Position numbers and translations under genes: made by a program
NCBI GenBank assembly: GCA_025345505.1
Contig: JANVCC010000056.1
Coordinates: 2,140,865 to 2,204,864 of the forward strand
Source of the DNA: Todiramphus chloris collaris
Taxonomy: Eukaryota > Chordata > Aves > Coraciiformes > Alcedinidae
Reading direction: 5' to 3'
Length of the DNA stretch: 64,000 nt
Notes under the pieces: model-generated
Databases searched by the model: none
Told to the model about the DNA's origin: nothing
Seen by the model: the letters and a program-made list of their open reading frames with translations, nothing else
Shown here: one piece after another, positions 1 through 35,200 of the stretch
Numbering within the stretch: the first letter of the stretch is position 1
Layout of the letters: the number at the start of each line of letters is the position of its first letter

Positions 1-186
1 ACACCACAAGTCTCTTTAATTCAAAACGGTGCTGTATTGTGTTAAAGCACGTGTCAAGGGTTAGGGGCTGGGCCAGTCACTAGATGAATGGCAGATGAAC
101 AGAATTAGTTGTGTTCTAACTCGAACCAGCACAGCACAATAGATAGGAGAATGATGCCTGATTATAGGGTCTTTTTAATTTCAGCT

Positions 187-258
187 GGCTCTGCTTTGAA
201 CAGGAGTTGGATTAGATGACCTCCCAACATCCTTTCCAACTTGAATGGTTCTGTGATT
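187..258 (+). repeat. CR1 3'-end fragment
   Basis: Contains ggattagatgacctcc, ctttccaacttgaatgg and ttctgtgattc, the diverged end of a CR1 3' UTR. CR1 copies are usually 5'-truncated, so such short tails are expected. It lies in a PLCE1 intron. Confidence 0.7.
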
Positions 259-458
259 CGCAATTATGAGTTTAGTATGCTTATTTAGTGACTTGTAAAA
301 CAAGCGTGAGCGTATCGCAGGCACCTGATTACCACAAAAAGACTGGTTTTCCATAGTAACTGGTTAGTTCAATGAACAGACTACACTATGAAAATATCAA
401 AAAGCTGTATTTCTAAGAATTGTTATTATATACCTCTTAAATTTCTTCCTCTTTATAG

Positions 459-22449
<21,991 letters not shown>

Positions 22450-24514
22450 CCACCACTGCCTACAGTGCTCTCTAATCAGGTATGAGAAATTGATGCTAAC
22501 CCTGAGCAATCATTTAATACATGATTTACAGAGGATTTTTTCCAACCTTTTAGCTGGTTAAACCATAGTAAGGTACAAAGGACTGACAGAAAGATCCAGA
22601 AAAGCCTTCTGTGTTGGTGTGCGTGGCACAAAATGATCAGTAAGGTCTCCAGCTATTTATTACAGCACTTGCCACAGTGAATCAGAATGGTGTGAAGAGT
22701 GGAGTCCCACCCACCTTCACTGCCTCTTTGAAAAACAAAACCGGACTGTTGCATCCTGGTTGATTTTATAGTATGCATGGTAATCAACTAACTTAATTAA
22801 TGATGTCCTGCTACTCTTTTGCTCTGGGCCAAAATAAATAGAAGTATCCAGTAGGGCTATTGTTATTTTTTATTACCTGCATATTATAAAATCATCAGGA
22901 TTGATCATCTCCTTTTATAGCTAAAACAAGCTTATAATTTCTCTGTGTAAACATTTTTACTATCCTTTCTGTATCTCTTTGATTTCTTCCATTTTACTTG
23001 ACTTAAAACAACAAATGAAATACACAAGACTGTCCCATTTCTATGAAGATAGTACATGTAACCTGTCCCCTGACATACACTAACAAGGTATTTGCATAGT
23101 GCTACTACAGCATCGAGATAACCGTCGGAGAAGTTACAGCTCATTGTAACCAAAGAATAAATCTTTTTCACTGTTGATAATTCTATCTCACATATGGCCA
23201 ATTTAAGATTACATTTTTCTTTCCACTTACCCGTAATCACATTACTTGGCACACAGTCATACTACTGCTAAATCAGTAAATTAGAAGAATACAGATAATA
23301 TTTTCATTTGCTTCATTTAATTTCAAATATGAAGGGACAAATGTGATACCTTATTTCTACGCTACTATAAAAGCCCTAAATCATCAAAACAGCCTGAATT
23401 CAAGAAAAGCAAAGTAAATTATGCAAAGATTCCAGTCACATTTTCTGCATTTTTTCTTCCATTATGTTCTTTAAGCTGGAATTTACATCACTGAATCCTC
23501 CTGCAGTGCCTTTTGAAGGAACCTGCTGCAGACTGAACTGGTCACCAGTTGTGTCCCCTGTGCTACAGATGGTTAATCCAGGCAATGCTGCTGGATTAAC
23601 ATCCACAATCTGGGAATCCTAAATGGGGATGTCGTAGATTGGAAAGATGCCCATTGGAAGATTCTCTTCTTCCCATATCTTCACATCTGCAGATTCTCAC
23701 TAGGCAGATGAAGACCTTTTCTTGGACTGTATGTTGGAAGCAAACATGTGTTGTCGCCCTCTCCTTTTTAAACAAAAGATAATTTTAGCTTCTTTCCTCT
23801 AGGGAAACTGAAGGCAGAGAACCAGAGTGTTCTTTTATGTGTATTATATTAAAATAATGCACTTTTACCTGAAGATTTCTGTTAAACACTGTGTTAAGTG
23901 ATTGTAAAGAGATTTAAATATACTGTAACTTCCTTTGCATATCTGTTTAACTTTGGTGAATATACACAAAATGCTCAAATTATTTATGGTTTATCTACTT
24001 TAACAAAATCATGTACAATAGCTAAATACACCTAACTGGTAGTGATACTTTGACAAGAAACATTTTCTTCTTACAAATTCTGTTTTTCCAGGCTTGTGTT
24101 TTAAGAAAGAGTATTTATTATCATGTTCCAAAGTACATGCCATTGTATAATATATTTATCACATACTGCTTTTTAGAAAATGCAAAATTTTTACCTCTCT
24201 TTGGACTTAGAGGAAAAAATGTTTGTGAACTTTTCTGGTTGTTTCTTTTCAGTACAAGATATTTAATACCCCAGACTGACCAAACTCAAACCAATGCATT
24301 CATAAATGTAGTTACTATTTCAAAAATTTTAATTCAAAATACATTTTTCCATACAGTCAGGAATTGTCTTTTTACATGTCTGTTAAACCCAGAGAGTATA
24401 AAGAACTCTTACACTACAGCTCTTGACATTTCTGTTTACATATAAACACTGTTGTAAAGTTTTATGTTTGCTGAATTAATCTTTTGATATTTAAATTAAT
24501 TGTGATGGGCTCTT
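22450..24514 (+). other. PLCE1: PLCE1 3' UTR and flank
   Basis: AT-rich non-coding sequence after the PLCE1 stop. AATAAA signals are visible at 22833-22838 and 23156-23161; which is used, and whether transcription runs on towards the homopolymer block at 24515, cannot be told here. Open frames in the stretch (for example 24050-24445) are low-complexity and show no family resemblance. Confidence 0.6.
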
Positions 24515-24521
24515 CCCCCCC

Positions 24522-24583
<62 letters not shown>

Positions 24584-24597
24584 GGGGGGGGGGGGGG
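24515..24597. repeat. C15-T53-G15 homopolymer block
   Basis: Three abutting homopolymers: C at 24515-24529, T at 24530-24582, G at 24583-24597, followed by tcc and a further short C run. The C and G arms are perfect complements flanking a T loop. No known repeat family has this structure; an assembly or sequencing artefact is a serious alternative. Confidence 0.9.
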
Positions 24598-27500
24598 TCC
24601 TCCCCCCCATAGGAGCTATTAATGTGCTTGGTTTGTTAAAACACATACCAACTTATAGGGCCACAGCTGCTGCTGAAATCAGTCATCCCTTTGATTTCCC
24701 CCAGGAAGTGTATCTGTAGTGAATAAATTGCTCTGCACACATTTTGTCTCCCTAGAGCAATCCCTAAACAAAGCATTTCAGTTACCTGGTATAACCAAAT
24801 GAAGAAATCCAGTAATAGGGGGAGCAGTTTGAGCACTCAGTTATTCCTCATCAACTTTAGCACTTGAGCACAGAACGCTGCTGGCTCCCAAGAGAGAAGC
24901 TGCATCACACAAAGGATAAAACAGCCATGCAAGTAAAATGAGGTTTAGTTTTGAGAGTGCAAGGATGAAAGGAAAGAAGGCACAGGCAGTAGTCCCGTGA
25001 CAACCACCCCCCCACCCCCAATAATTAGAAAATTAAATAAAAGAAAGCGAAGTCATTAACTGGCATATAAACAAGCAGGCAGAACCTGCATTCTGTCACC
25101 AGCAGCTATGAAGTCTTCCCTTAGACACTACAGAAAACTCCTGTAACATAGGACATTAGCAAAGCAAAAAAGTGCCCTCTGGAGGTCACTTCCAACCCTC
25201 AGGCAAAATAACCAGACACACAAAGAAGTCAAATTTCCTCCTAGCATATCCTCCCCAAGACCATGCGCTTCCCACTGCATATCTTCAGCACTGATGCAGC
25301 AAAAAGCATTTTGCAACTGAGCAATATGATCCAATTTAAAAAGAAAAACCAACCGCCCACCCTGTAGCTCTGCCTCTTCTCTCGTGTAACGAATTCTACC
25401 TGCACAGGCAGCCCCTGTAAGAATGAGGGCTGTGCTCTCCCTACCACACCCCCACAGCACATGCATAATGCAAGACTGATACCGAATAAAATGTCAGAAG
25501 TGTCAATTTACCCACCCTTCTATATGCATAGTTGGCTTTGGAATACTTTGGAATTACTGGGAAACACTTCACCTACTGCACAATACAACTAATGCAACAT
25601 TTTGTACATGTTGTTTCATTCTGTCTGTTATTTTGACACAGTAGCAGTTGCACATCTCTAAGGATTTTTTCCTTTTTTTCCAGAATTTTTAGAAACCATA
25701 CTTACTTTAGAGTTTGCCCCTTTTTATTATATTCAGCAGCACTGAAAATAAAACTCCTAACATCACTTGCAGTATCACAGTAGTCTGGATGACATGCTTG
25801 CTAATTCATTAGATTTAGCATACTAAGTTCTTACAGCCATGTCTTCATCCACCAGTGGTCTTCTGTCACATGGCCTGAAAAAGAAAAAACCTTGGGAAAT
25901 CAAGAGACAGCAGTTGTCATGTCACATTGTGTAACACAGGTCTAACGCTAGCCTGAAGTCTCGTGGCAATTTAAAACCAGTAGTTTTGTACTATTTCTGA
26001 TAATAAAATAGCTTTCTAGCTGTGGGAAGAGTTTATTAATGTAAGTATCAAAGTCTAAAGCTGCTTTTGCTGCTGTTTATCATAGTGAAAAAGAACAGCA
26101 AAATATTTGGCTTTCTATTAAAAAAAACAACTTCATAGACACATAGGCAGCTGAAATTGCAGAAGGCTAATTACACTGTTTCAGTATTTTCATTAATGTA
26201 CATATATCACTTAGTTTCATGTTTAGGTATTGGTAAACATCCAAGTAAACTTTGTTGGTGAAATGTGGTTATATTTGGGGGTAAAGTTGGAAAGGAACAT
26301 GGTATCCTTCCCTTTCTGATAGTCCCAAGTATCCTAATCATGAAAACACAACTCCAGTTGCAGCATTGAACAGGGGGGTTGTTAACTTTTGTGAAAGCCC
26401 AGGTAAACAGATTTCATGTGCTAAGTTGTTATTATTCTAATAGGAAAGTTTCTTCTGCTTAGCCACAGATTTTATTTCTGTAGGAGTACCAGTCCACACA
26501 TTCCTATGACAAGACTGACAAAATAACTTTGTCCTTTTCTGTGCTTTTGGCTGGGCATGAACTTCAATTAGGAAAATACATTCATTTTTACATTATAAAC
26601 TATTTACAGAAGGCAGCTTCCAGGACAAAGTTTGAAAGAAAGGAATGTAAATAATCAACACCTTTCAAAACCAGGCAGTCTCTGAGTGGTAGCAGGCCTC
26701 ACACCGAACAGTTTACAGGTGGAAATCTCACACTCTGTTGCCTATTGGCAAAAATACAGAAGCATTTTAGTCTGTACTGTTCTAAAATGACTGTTACTTT
26801 TCTACCAATTTCTTCTATTCTCCTGGCATAGCATGTGCTGCTTGCAGTGCTGAGACTGTATGGAACCAAAGTAGGGCAGCCACGGATCCTGACCCCACTG
26901 CAGTACTGCTCAGTTTGCAGGACCTGGGGCACACAAGGAGGTACTTCCTACTGCCTGAAGGGTTTCCTGTTTCTGTCCTACTGATCCCAAGTTTAGCAGT
27001 TAGAAGAATAAAAACCACTATGTCTGTTTTATTTTTCAAAACGTAGTCACATTATTTTTATTGCTACAAAACATTACTAGACGAAGTATTTCAACAGCCA
27101 TCTTTAGAGAGTTGTCTGCTTCCAGAAATCACATGCTTTCAAGAATTAAAGTCTTTAACATGGAAATACCTGAATATTTCAAGAACACATTCTCTTACAT
27201 TCATAGTTTGCCTTTAGAAAAGAAGAACTTGCTGGTAGCTTTACATTTCAGTGAAAGGTTGAGTCTGCGGCTTCTGAAACTGAACTGTCTGTTCAGCTCT
27301 GGTTCTCTGAATGCTTCAGTTAATGTTTGGTTTTTAATCACTGGCTGTTACTATTCCACTATAAAACACAGTTTACTTTTAGGGTAGTCCACTAAACGTA
27401 ACAATTGTGGCATTTTTTTTCCTGTCTGTGATAAATATTTTGTAACTTCAGTAGAGATAGAACTTTGGCAGTTAGAAAATTGAACACAAAAATAAATAGC

Positions 27501-28460
27501 AGTAAATAGATTTTGCTCCAGTACATCTATAGGACATTTCAGAACGACTTAGTTTTATGGTTGTCTTCCTCTGCCTCTTCTAAAGCATGTCAGAGTATTC
27601 TGACAATGCAACACCACTATGTGCCAGTCTTTATACTGTTTGGAAAATATGTACAATTAACAATTTTTAAAAGTGATTTTTCCACCTGGACTATTTTCTC
27701 TCTGCTGACTTGAAGAATAAACTTTTATTTGTATATGTTGTACAAAAAAAAAATAAATGGTTTAAGATGTCACCTCTTTGCTTATGCCTTCCTGAGCTGA
27801 CAAAGTACTGGCAAAAGGCCCCCCTTGGAATTGTTCAGGATTTAAATCAGATCCATATTTGCAAACACTTTAAAACTAAGAACTACTCAAAAGCTATGGG
27901 AGGGCAACCTAAACCGACAGAAACACATGGATTACCATCAGCATTAGGTAGGCAATTCTGTAATCTACACTACATGTTTTTTCTAATCCATTAATAGGTA
28001 TCTATTCCAAAAATGTTTGTGAATTTATGTTTAACTACTTGAAATTGAGTGAACTAGTCTGATTAATACTAAAAGCATGTATTACAGTAAGAATAAACTA
28101 GTTATGAAACTATCTAGGCACCATAATTCAGGACAGAGGAATAAATACCCTAGAGAAAAAGAAATATTTTCTGATTATTGTAAGGAGGTTAAGCTACTTG
28201 AACAAAAGCTGTGCAAAACTTACAACATGTACCATTAGAACATCACAGACTAAACGCTACGCAGTGTATCAGCCACCAGACAGGGACAGCCCACCACACT
28301 CCCCTGTAGAATGGAACTCACGTAAAGCCAGCCCTCACTTTTAAGTTATTTCATGTATTTTACTCACTTCTTGAAAAGCCAACACATCTGAAAATGGATT
28401 CTAAACCAACCAGGCAATAACTAATGTTTGGGGAATGAGGAGAAAATTTACTTCCAAGTT

Positions 28461-28491
<31 letters not shown>

Positions 28492-28791
28492 TCAAATTCT
28501 TACCTTGAATTTGTCCTGCATTCTTGACAGTGATGGTTTATTGCAGACACTGTGGTAGAGCATTCAACCGTGATGATGGATTAGATGTGGAATTCAGTAA
28601 TTTAAATTTACCAATCCCAAGATTCATTGGAGGGGAAAAAGAAAAAACTACCAAATGCAAAATAATTTCAAGATGAGATAAATGGTTAGGAGACATCGGC
28701 AGAAAAGCAGAATAAAAGACAATATACATTACAAATCTCTAGGTATCTTAAACATCAAATAAGTCAATATTATGTTAAAATTTCCAAAATA
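24598..28791. other. Region between the convergent PLCE1 and NOC3L 3' ends
   Basis: About 4.2 kb of AT-rich DNA with no recognised coding sequence. It contains an AAAT repeat at 28462-28490 and two short minus-strand segments with good splice borders (25835-25874 and 28504-28549). Extended 3' UTRs of either gene could cover it. Confidence 0.6.
28462..28490. repeat. AAAT tetranucleotide microsatellite
   Basis: About seven aaat units directly before the ttcaaattcttac that carries the candidate minus-strand donor. Confidence 0.9.
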
Positions 28792-29152
28792 TTTATTAAT
28801 TTATCAACCTAGTGATTTCTCAGTAACACATATGTCTATATTCTGTTAAAAATATATATATAACAAAAAATACTACAATGTATGGTTGCAAACAATTTTT
28901 AATTGACCTGGGTTTTTTTATCTTTTTAAATTACTGATGTGTTCATTGTGGTTCCCAAGCCCTGAGAACAGGTGCTCAGTTGTTAAGTGGTGAGGTCTGT
29001 AACTCTGTGAAAAACTGCTGTTCCACATTCTGTGTGTTTACATTCAAACAAAAGCCTACTTGAATGCCTTTAATGATGAGTGGAAATTTCTTTCAGTCAA
29101 TCTTTCTCCATATTTAAGAAGCCAACTGAACATGAGTAGTTGATAGATACGT
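28792..29152 (-). other. NOC3L: NOC3L 3' UTR with AATAAA signal
   Basis: The first clear minus-strand AATAAA after the stop is at 28797-28792, giving a 3' UTR of roughly 0.35-0.4 kb. This is inferred from the motif only; a longer UTR is possible. Confidence 0.5.
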
Positions 29153-29284
29153 TTATGACAACGACGATTCCTTCAAGTGTTTAGCAAAATCCAGGGGTTT
29201 GTGAACAACAGTCCCACTGATGTGTTGTTGAAGCTGTTTCTTCAGCTCTTCATCTATAAATAAATCCATTTGTAAGAATGTGTC
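29153..29284 (-). CDS. NOC3L: NOC3L last exon and stop
   Basis: Encodes [20 protein letters not shown] and [16 protein letters not shown], ending in TAA at 29155-29153. PLDFAKHLK matches human PLDFTKYLK; the rest of the tail is divergent. Acceptor ttttcag. Confidence 0.92.
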   Translation of the reverse strand, partial: DTFLQMDLFIDEELKKQLQQHISGTVVHKPLDFAKHLKESSLS

Positions 29285-32200
29285 CTGAAAATTACAAAAA
29301 ATATTAGAAAATCACGTTACTAAGCAAGGCCAGTATGTCTTTTCCACGTGTAGCTTAAATTAGCTGTCCTGTTTCTCTCCCATGCCCCTGGTCATCTAGA
29401 CTAGACCTATGGAACTGGCAGCTCACGTATATCTGACCTGCCAGTGTTTGACTTGGCTAGCCACAAAGCAATGTGTCATGCAGTGCATCATAAGCTCATG
29501 GGTGTGATGAGAATTTGTTTGTTTTCTTGTAAACTGGGCTTTATAAGAATACCTGCTACACACAGCCACAGCTTCCAGCTCTTACACACTGCTTCCTGTT
29601 CCGCACACCTTATAAAAATAAACCAAGCACCTCTGATCAAAAGGGCAGGGAAAGCAGTCATGCAAACAGTAGAGGCTGCAGGACAGAAAGGAATGCCCTG
29701 ACCCTGCCTCAAGAGACCCTTTCTGCCTGTAGCCTGATCTGGAACCCTCTACTTTTTCCTCGTGCTCAGGTGAGGAAGGTCATGCACATGACATGCACAT
29801 CATGAAGGACACGCACATCTCCCTCGTAAAGTCTTAGCTCTCCAAGTCGAGTACTTTGTGTGCTCAAGGGTGAACAAGATCCTCTCTTTAGCTGTGCGCA
29901 AGGAAAGAAATTCTTTCCAATTCAGAGCTTCTGTCAACAGAGGGAGGTGCTGGCAGACAACAGCAGCATGGCACGTGCAGGACAGATAGGCTAAAACTTA
30001 CAGACTGCCAAAAACTGTTAAATGAGCCAAACAGCCAGACAGTAGGCAAGACCTCAAGGTAGTTTTCCCAGTTATGTCCATTATAACCACCGACAGACAG
30101 TCTGCTTTCTCTGTTATCTTCCTCTTCCTGTGTTTTGGCTACCTTAAAAGAGCTTCGGTATTTCCTTATTCAAGGACTACACAAATCTCTCTCTTATCTG
30201 CTGTTCCCAGCCTTGTTCTGTCAGAGCTGCTAATCTAACACCCTAGCAGGCCAGACATGTCAAGAAGTAAAAGGACAGACTAAGGAAATGCAAGTACATT
30301 TTCAGAAGTTGCTTCTCTAAAATGGAAAAAAGAAGATGTCCTCTCAAGGCTTTACTGAGTTACAAATTGGAGGCACTAACAAGGTTAATAGGTGATAATG
30401 TTTTCATAGGAAAAAAAGAAAATGATCGCTTTTTAGAGGACACAGCACTCATTGGACATTTAGGGGAGGTTAGCATCTGGAACACGTCCAATACTGAAGA
30501 TGTAAGAAGTGTTCACCCATTTCTCTTCCTTATACATTATCTCTTGCTTCCTTTCAAATTTACACTTTAAAGCTACAGAGTGGCTCTAATGGGGATCATA
30601 AGCCTTCCAAACTCTGAATCAAAGGCTCTGGAAAACCAGCTGTCCTGCCAACTATTCACACTGGGGAAAGAGAGCTGGCTTTTTATTACTGCTTTTTGAA
30701 CAAGCTTTAGTTCCATCACTACAAAAAAGGGACAAGAAATCTGCACTGAATCACTGCAAAGTATAAGTAAGTAAAATAACAGCTACCACATTCATCTTGC
30801 TACAGTAAATGATGCCATGGCAGGTGGAACTATTCATACAGCTTCTCTTTTTTATAGTCAGTGTCATCCTATGCAAGGTAAAAAAATAAAAGTACTTGAC
30901 ACAGACAGTACAGAAACCAGAAAGATAAATTTAGAAGTGTGCTAATGCCTGGGCACTGCATAGTGAGCCAGCAGATACAGGTTAAATTGGTGTATTGTGT
31001 GATTAAAAAAGGACACAGAGATGAGATGGTACCTTTCTTCTGGGTGTTACTGATGCAACAGGAGGATTAAAGGTCATTCCTCTCATACTGTGTGCCTCAA
31101 AAAGTTCTGTAGCAGGCCTATAGCAAAAACCACAGTGAAAGAAAAATGGCATTAGGTATCTTTTCAAATAATGTATCACCAAAGCAAAAGCAGCTTCTCC
31201 CATGCACACACACACATGCCATTCACACCTTCCACTGTGCTTTAAGAGAACTCCTCCGTGTAATGAGCATCACCTGGAAAAGGTGGCAAACAATGCAAGT
31301 AAAAGCAAGTAAACTGTGGCTAAATACTCAGCCAGGGCACAGGAGGAATGGGAGACAAGAAAACTGTTCTGTTGGCTTGCCAGAGCTCCAAGCAGTCACT
31401 GCTTGCCCTGTACATACTTACAAAAAAAAAAAAAAAAAAGAGGATAAAGGTTATCTGGCTGATACAATCTGCTAGAGTTCCTTACCAAAGGGTTTTATGG
31501 AACAGTCATGGGAGAACAGGGAAGACCATTACATGGGAAAAGAACTGGTTAAAAGACAGGAAAGAGAGGACAGGAATCCATGGTCAGTTTTTGCAATGGC
31601 AGGAAGAAACTGTGGCTTTCCACAAGATCTGTGCCAGGACCTGTGCTTTTCAACAGAAAGATGAGCTGGAGAGTACCAAGAAAGAATGAGCTGCCTGTGA
31701 AGAAGTGCAGAGATGTATGAGATGGTCTGTTAAATGGCAAATGAAATGTAGTGGGGGGAGGGGGAAACAGAGAGAAAAGCAATCTCAGCTTTGCATATAG
31801 GCTCTGAGCTGACCACTATCACTTAAGGAAAAAGCCATGTTATTACAGATACTTTCATGGGATTGTGGCATTAATGCTGTTTGGAGTTGAAAAGAAACGT
31901 AGAACAGAACAAAAAATAGTTACATCAGTGTGTAAATCCAGAGATCACCCACATCTCAAATATTGCCTCTGAGTCTCCAATTTCCTCATCTTTAAATACT
32001 TGAGTTGGTAAAAGTTCAGGAACAGGCAACAAAGATGATGAACGGCTCCTGTCTCAGCTGGATCCTTTCATCCAGAAGAGATGGTAGACAGAGGGACAGT
32101 ACAATGGAGTTCTACCAGGTGACGTGAGGCGCAGAAAGAGTGTATTAGAGCAGACTCTTCATTTCACCTCTCGGAGCAAGAACCAGGGACTGTTAAATGA

Positions 32201-35200
32201 TGCACACTGGCACCAGGTTCAAAACAGAGGTAGGTCTTAACAAGCTGTGGACTCATAGGACACTTCCAAACAAAGCTGTATTTGCAAAATGTATACTTTG
32301 CTTCAAGGGATGCAGAAGAGTTTTGAAAATAATTCCATGAAGGGGTACTAAACAGAAAATGGTATCAGGTTCAGGAATTCCACCAGGCTGAAATCAGTCG
32401 GAGGCTAGGACACTGCTCAGAGCACACGTCTTGCACGCTCACCCTGTTTTTCACTCTGCCTGTGGCACCTGCTTCCAGTCACAGCTGAAGCCTGGATGCT
32501 GAATTAGATCCTTAGTCTGAATCAGGATGGCTGTTCTTACATCTCAACATACTATGGACCTTACACCACAATTTGGTTTCCAGTTTATACCGGACAGTCA
32601 CGGTTCAGTGATCCTGATCCATATTCAGATCAGAGCTGCTACTGAGGAAATGCAGCTATTTTGCTCCCGTGGGAAGAAAACACACTGCACTTCTTTGAGA
32701 TTTTTTTTACCCTTGTCACAGCCTGGCAACAAGCCTCAAAAAAAATCCCAAACCAAACAACAACAAAAAAAACCAGTAGCCAACATTCTGTACTGGCACA
32801 AGAACAAAGAAAATGAGTTTGAAGAACAGAATCTTTTAATTTTACAGATAATTATTTTTAGGAATTCCTTTAATAAAGTATGAGCACTATTCTTTTCAGG
32901 GCACTATTTTTAAACCAGAACTCTTTGATAACTCACCTTTGGCTCAAATCAAGCGCAAGAGCTGCTGAGCCTTCAGTTGGAGCTCCAGCAATAAGGTGAG
33001 ATGCAAATAGCTGCACTGTTGGATGATAGTGTCTCTGAAAGAAAGGAAGGGATAGTGTCTTTTTCTACAATTTCATAGAATATAATCATAGAATCATTAA
33101 GGTTGGAAAGACCTTCAAGATCATCAAGTCAGATCATCTAATAAATATTATCAGGAACACTAAACCACGTCTTGATGTGCCACATCTAGACATTTTTTGA
33201 ACACCTCCAGGGATGGTGATTTCACCACCTCCCCAGGCAGCCTGTTCCAATGCCTCACCACTCTCTCAGTAAAGAAATTTTTCCTAATATCCAATCTAAA
33301 CCTCTCCTGGACCCAACTTAAGCCCATTTCTTCCCATCCTATCACTAGTTACCTGGAAGAGACCAACACCCACTGCTCTACAACCTCCCTTCAGGCAGTT
33401 GTAGAGAGCAATAACGTCTCCTCTCAACCTTCTCTTCTCCAGACTAAATGACTCCAGGTCCCTGAGCTGCTCCTCATAAGACATTTTCTCCAGACCCTTT
33501 ACCAGGTTCGCTGCCCTTCTCTGAACTCACTCCAGCACCTCAGTGTCTTTTTCATACTGCAGTGCCCAGAACTGAACACAGTACTCAAGCTGTGGCCTCA
33601 CCAGTGCCGAGTACAGGGGCACCATCACTTCTCTGCTCCTGCTGGACACGCTGTTTCTGATACAGGCCAGGATGCCACTGGCCTTCTTGGCCACCCTGGG
33701 CACACTGCTGGCTCATGTTCAGCTGGCCACCCCCAGATCCTTTTCTGCCAGCAGCTTTCCAGTGCAGGACCTGGCACTGGGACTTGTTAAACCTCATCCC
33801 ATTGATCCAACCTGTGCATATCTCTCTGCAAAGCCCTCCTACCCTCGAGCGGATCAACGCTCCCACTCAGTGTGGTGTCATTTGCAAACTTGTGAGGGTG
33901 CCCTTGATCCTTTCATCCAGATCATCAATAAAGATATTAAACAAAACTGGCCCCAAAATTGATCCCTGGGGAACAGCACTAGTGACTGGCCGCCAACTGG
34001 AATCCATTTCCATTTCAGTAAGATGGAAGATTCTGCTTTTGTTTTAGATAGAGAAACAGAGCACCCCAAAATCAGTTTCTGAGGTTAGGTGAATGAGAAG
34101 ACCCAGCCATACGTTAATTCACTAGTATGTCATGCTGTAAGCAAAACTCCCCACAGTTAACCTAACTCCTCCCAGAAAGCAGGAGAAAGGGTAGAGGAAG
34201 CCCTCCCCAAGCCCCAAACTCTAAGTGCTGGCTAGAATGACAGACCAAGGTGTCAGTTGCTCCCCAGGGAATGGCTGGACTGCAAAGGAACTTAACAGAT
34301 GGAAAAAGCCTCCAAAGGAGACTTATTAGGGTACCTGCAGTAAGATCCCATGTGGTACTATCACAGAGCTCATTCCTTCCCTACACCACTGTGCTGCTCT
34401 TCCTCTTTGCAGGGAATAGGCTCATATGGGCCAAATTTGATTGATAACCCTTAAGACCTCTGTTCTCTATTTGTGTAAAGCATATAAACATTTAGCAGCT
34501 GTTTACTGCTGACTTTTACTTCACAAATCACTAAACTACTCACTAACCTGCAGTAAATGAAGCTCCCACAGAGCTGTGTTCTGAGCATTGCAATGCTCTG
34601 GTTCTTCTAGTTCTGGAAGATAAACTCCACTGCCTTGAGATTCATTGTCTAGTAAGAGATCCATCTTTGGGAAAGTCTACAACACACACACACACACACA
34701 CAAAAAAAAAGATATGAGTTGCTTATAATACACATCCAATTATAACATGGCTAAATTAAGTTCAGGATTCATTTCATCTTACTCAGTCTCAGCAGCTGGT
34801 ACCCTGTTTTCATCATTCTTGCTTCAGGCGCTTCAAAATATTTTGCATAAAATTAATTTGTCCAAAAAAATCCAATATATTTATCCAGTAAGTTAAAAAT
34901 TCCAACAAGTAAAACTTACTTGCATTAATACCCTGTTTGTTGCCAAGATCCCAACAGTGGAGTTTGGAAGTACATGCAGAGCAAGTGTGGAAAGTCGCTT
35001 GAGGAAAGCAAGAGCTCGCTGCTGGGAAACTTGCTTTCTCCGCTTGGCAAACATGACGTCCAGGCACTGGAGCACAATCCCTATGTCATCATTGGTACGA
35101 CCTCAAAAGCAGAGTTTCATACAGAGAGTAAATAACTGTTTGGAGGAACATACAGCTAAGACTCTGCTATTAACTGCACACTGGAACCTGAGAAATAGCA

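Noticed and set aside
24050..24445. 131-codon plus-strand frame after PLCE1
   Set aside because: Lies in AT-rich 3' UTR/flank, low-complexity hydrophobic composition, no family resemblance.
33160..33345. Minus-strand frame with [20 protein letters not shown]
   Set aside because: This phrase is typical CR1 3' sequence, also seen in the copy at 36744-37147; not a host gene.
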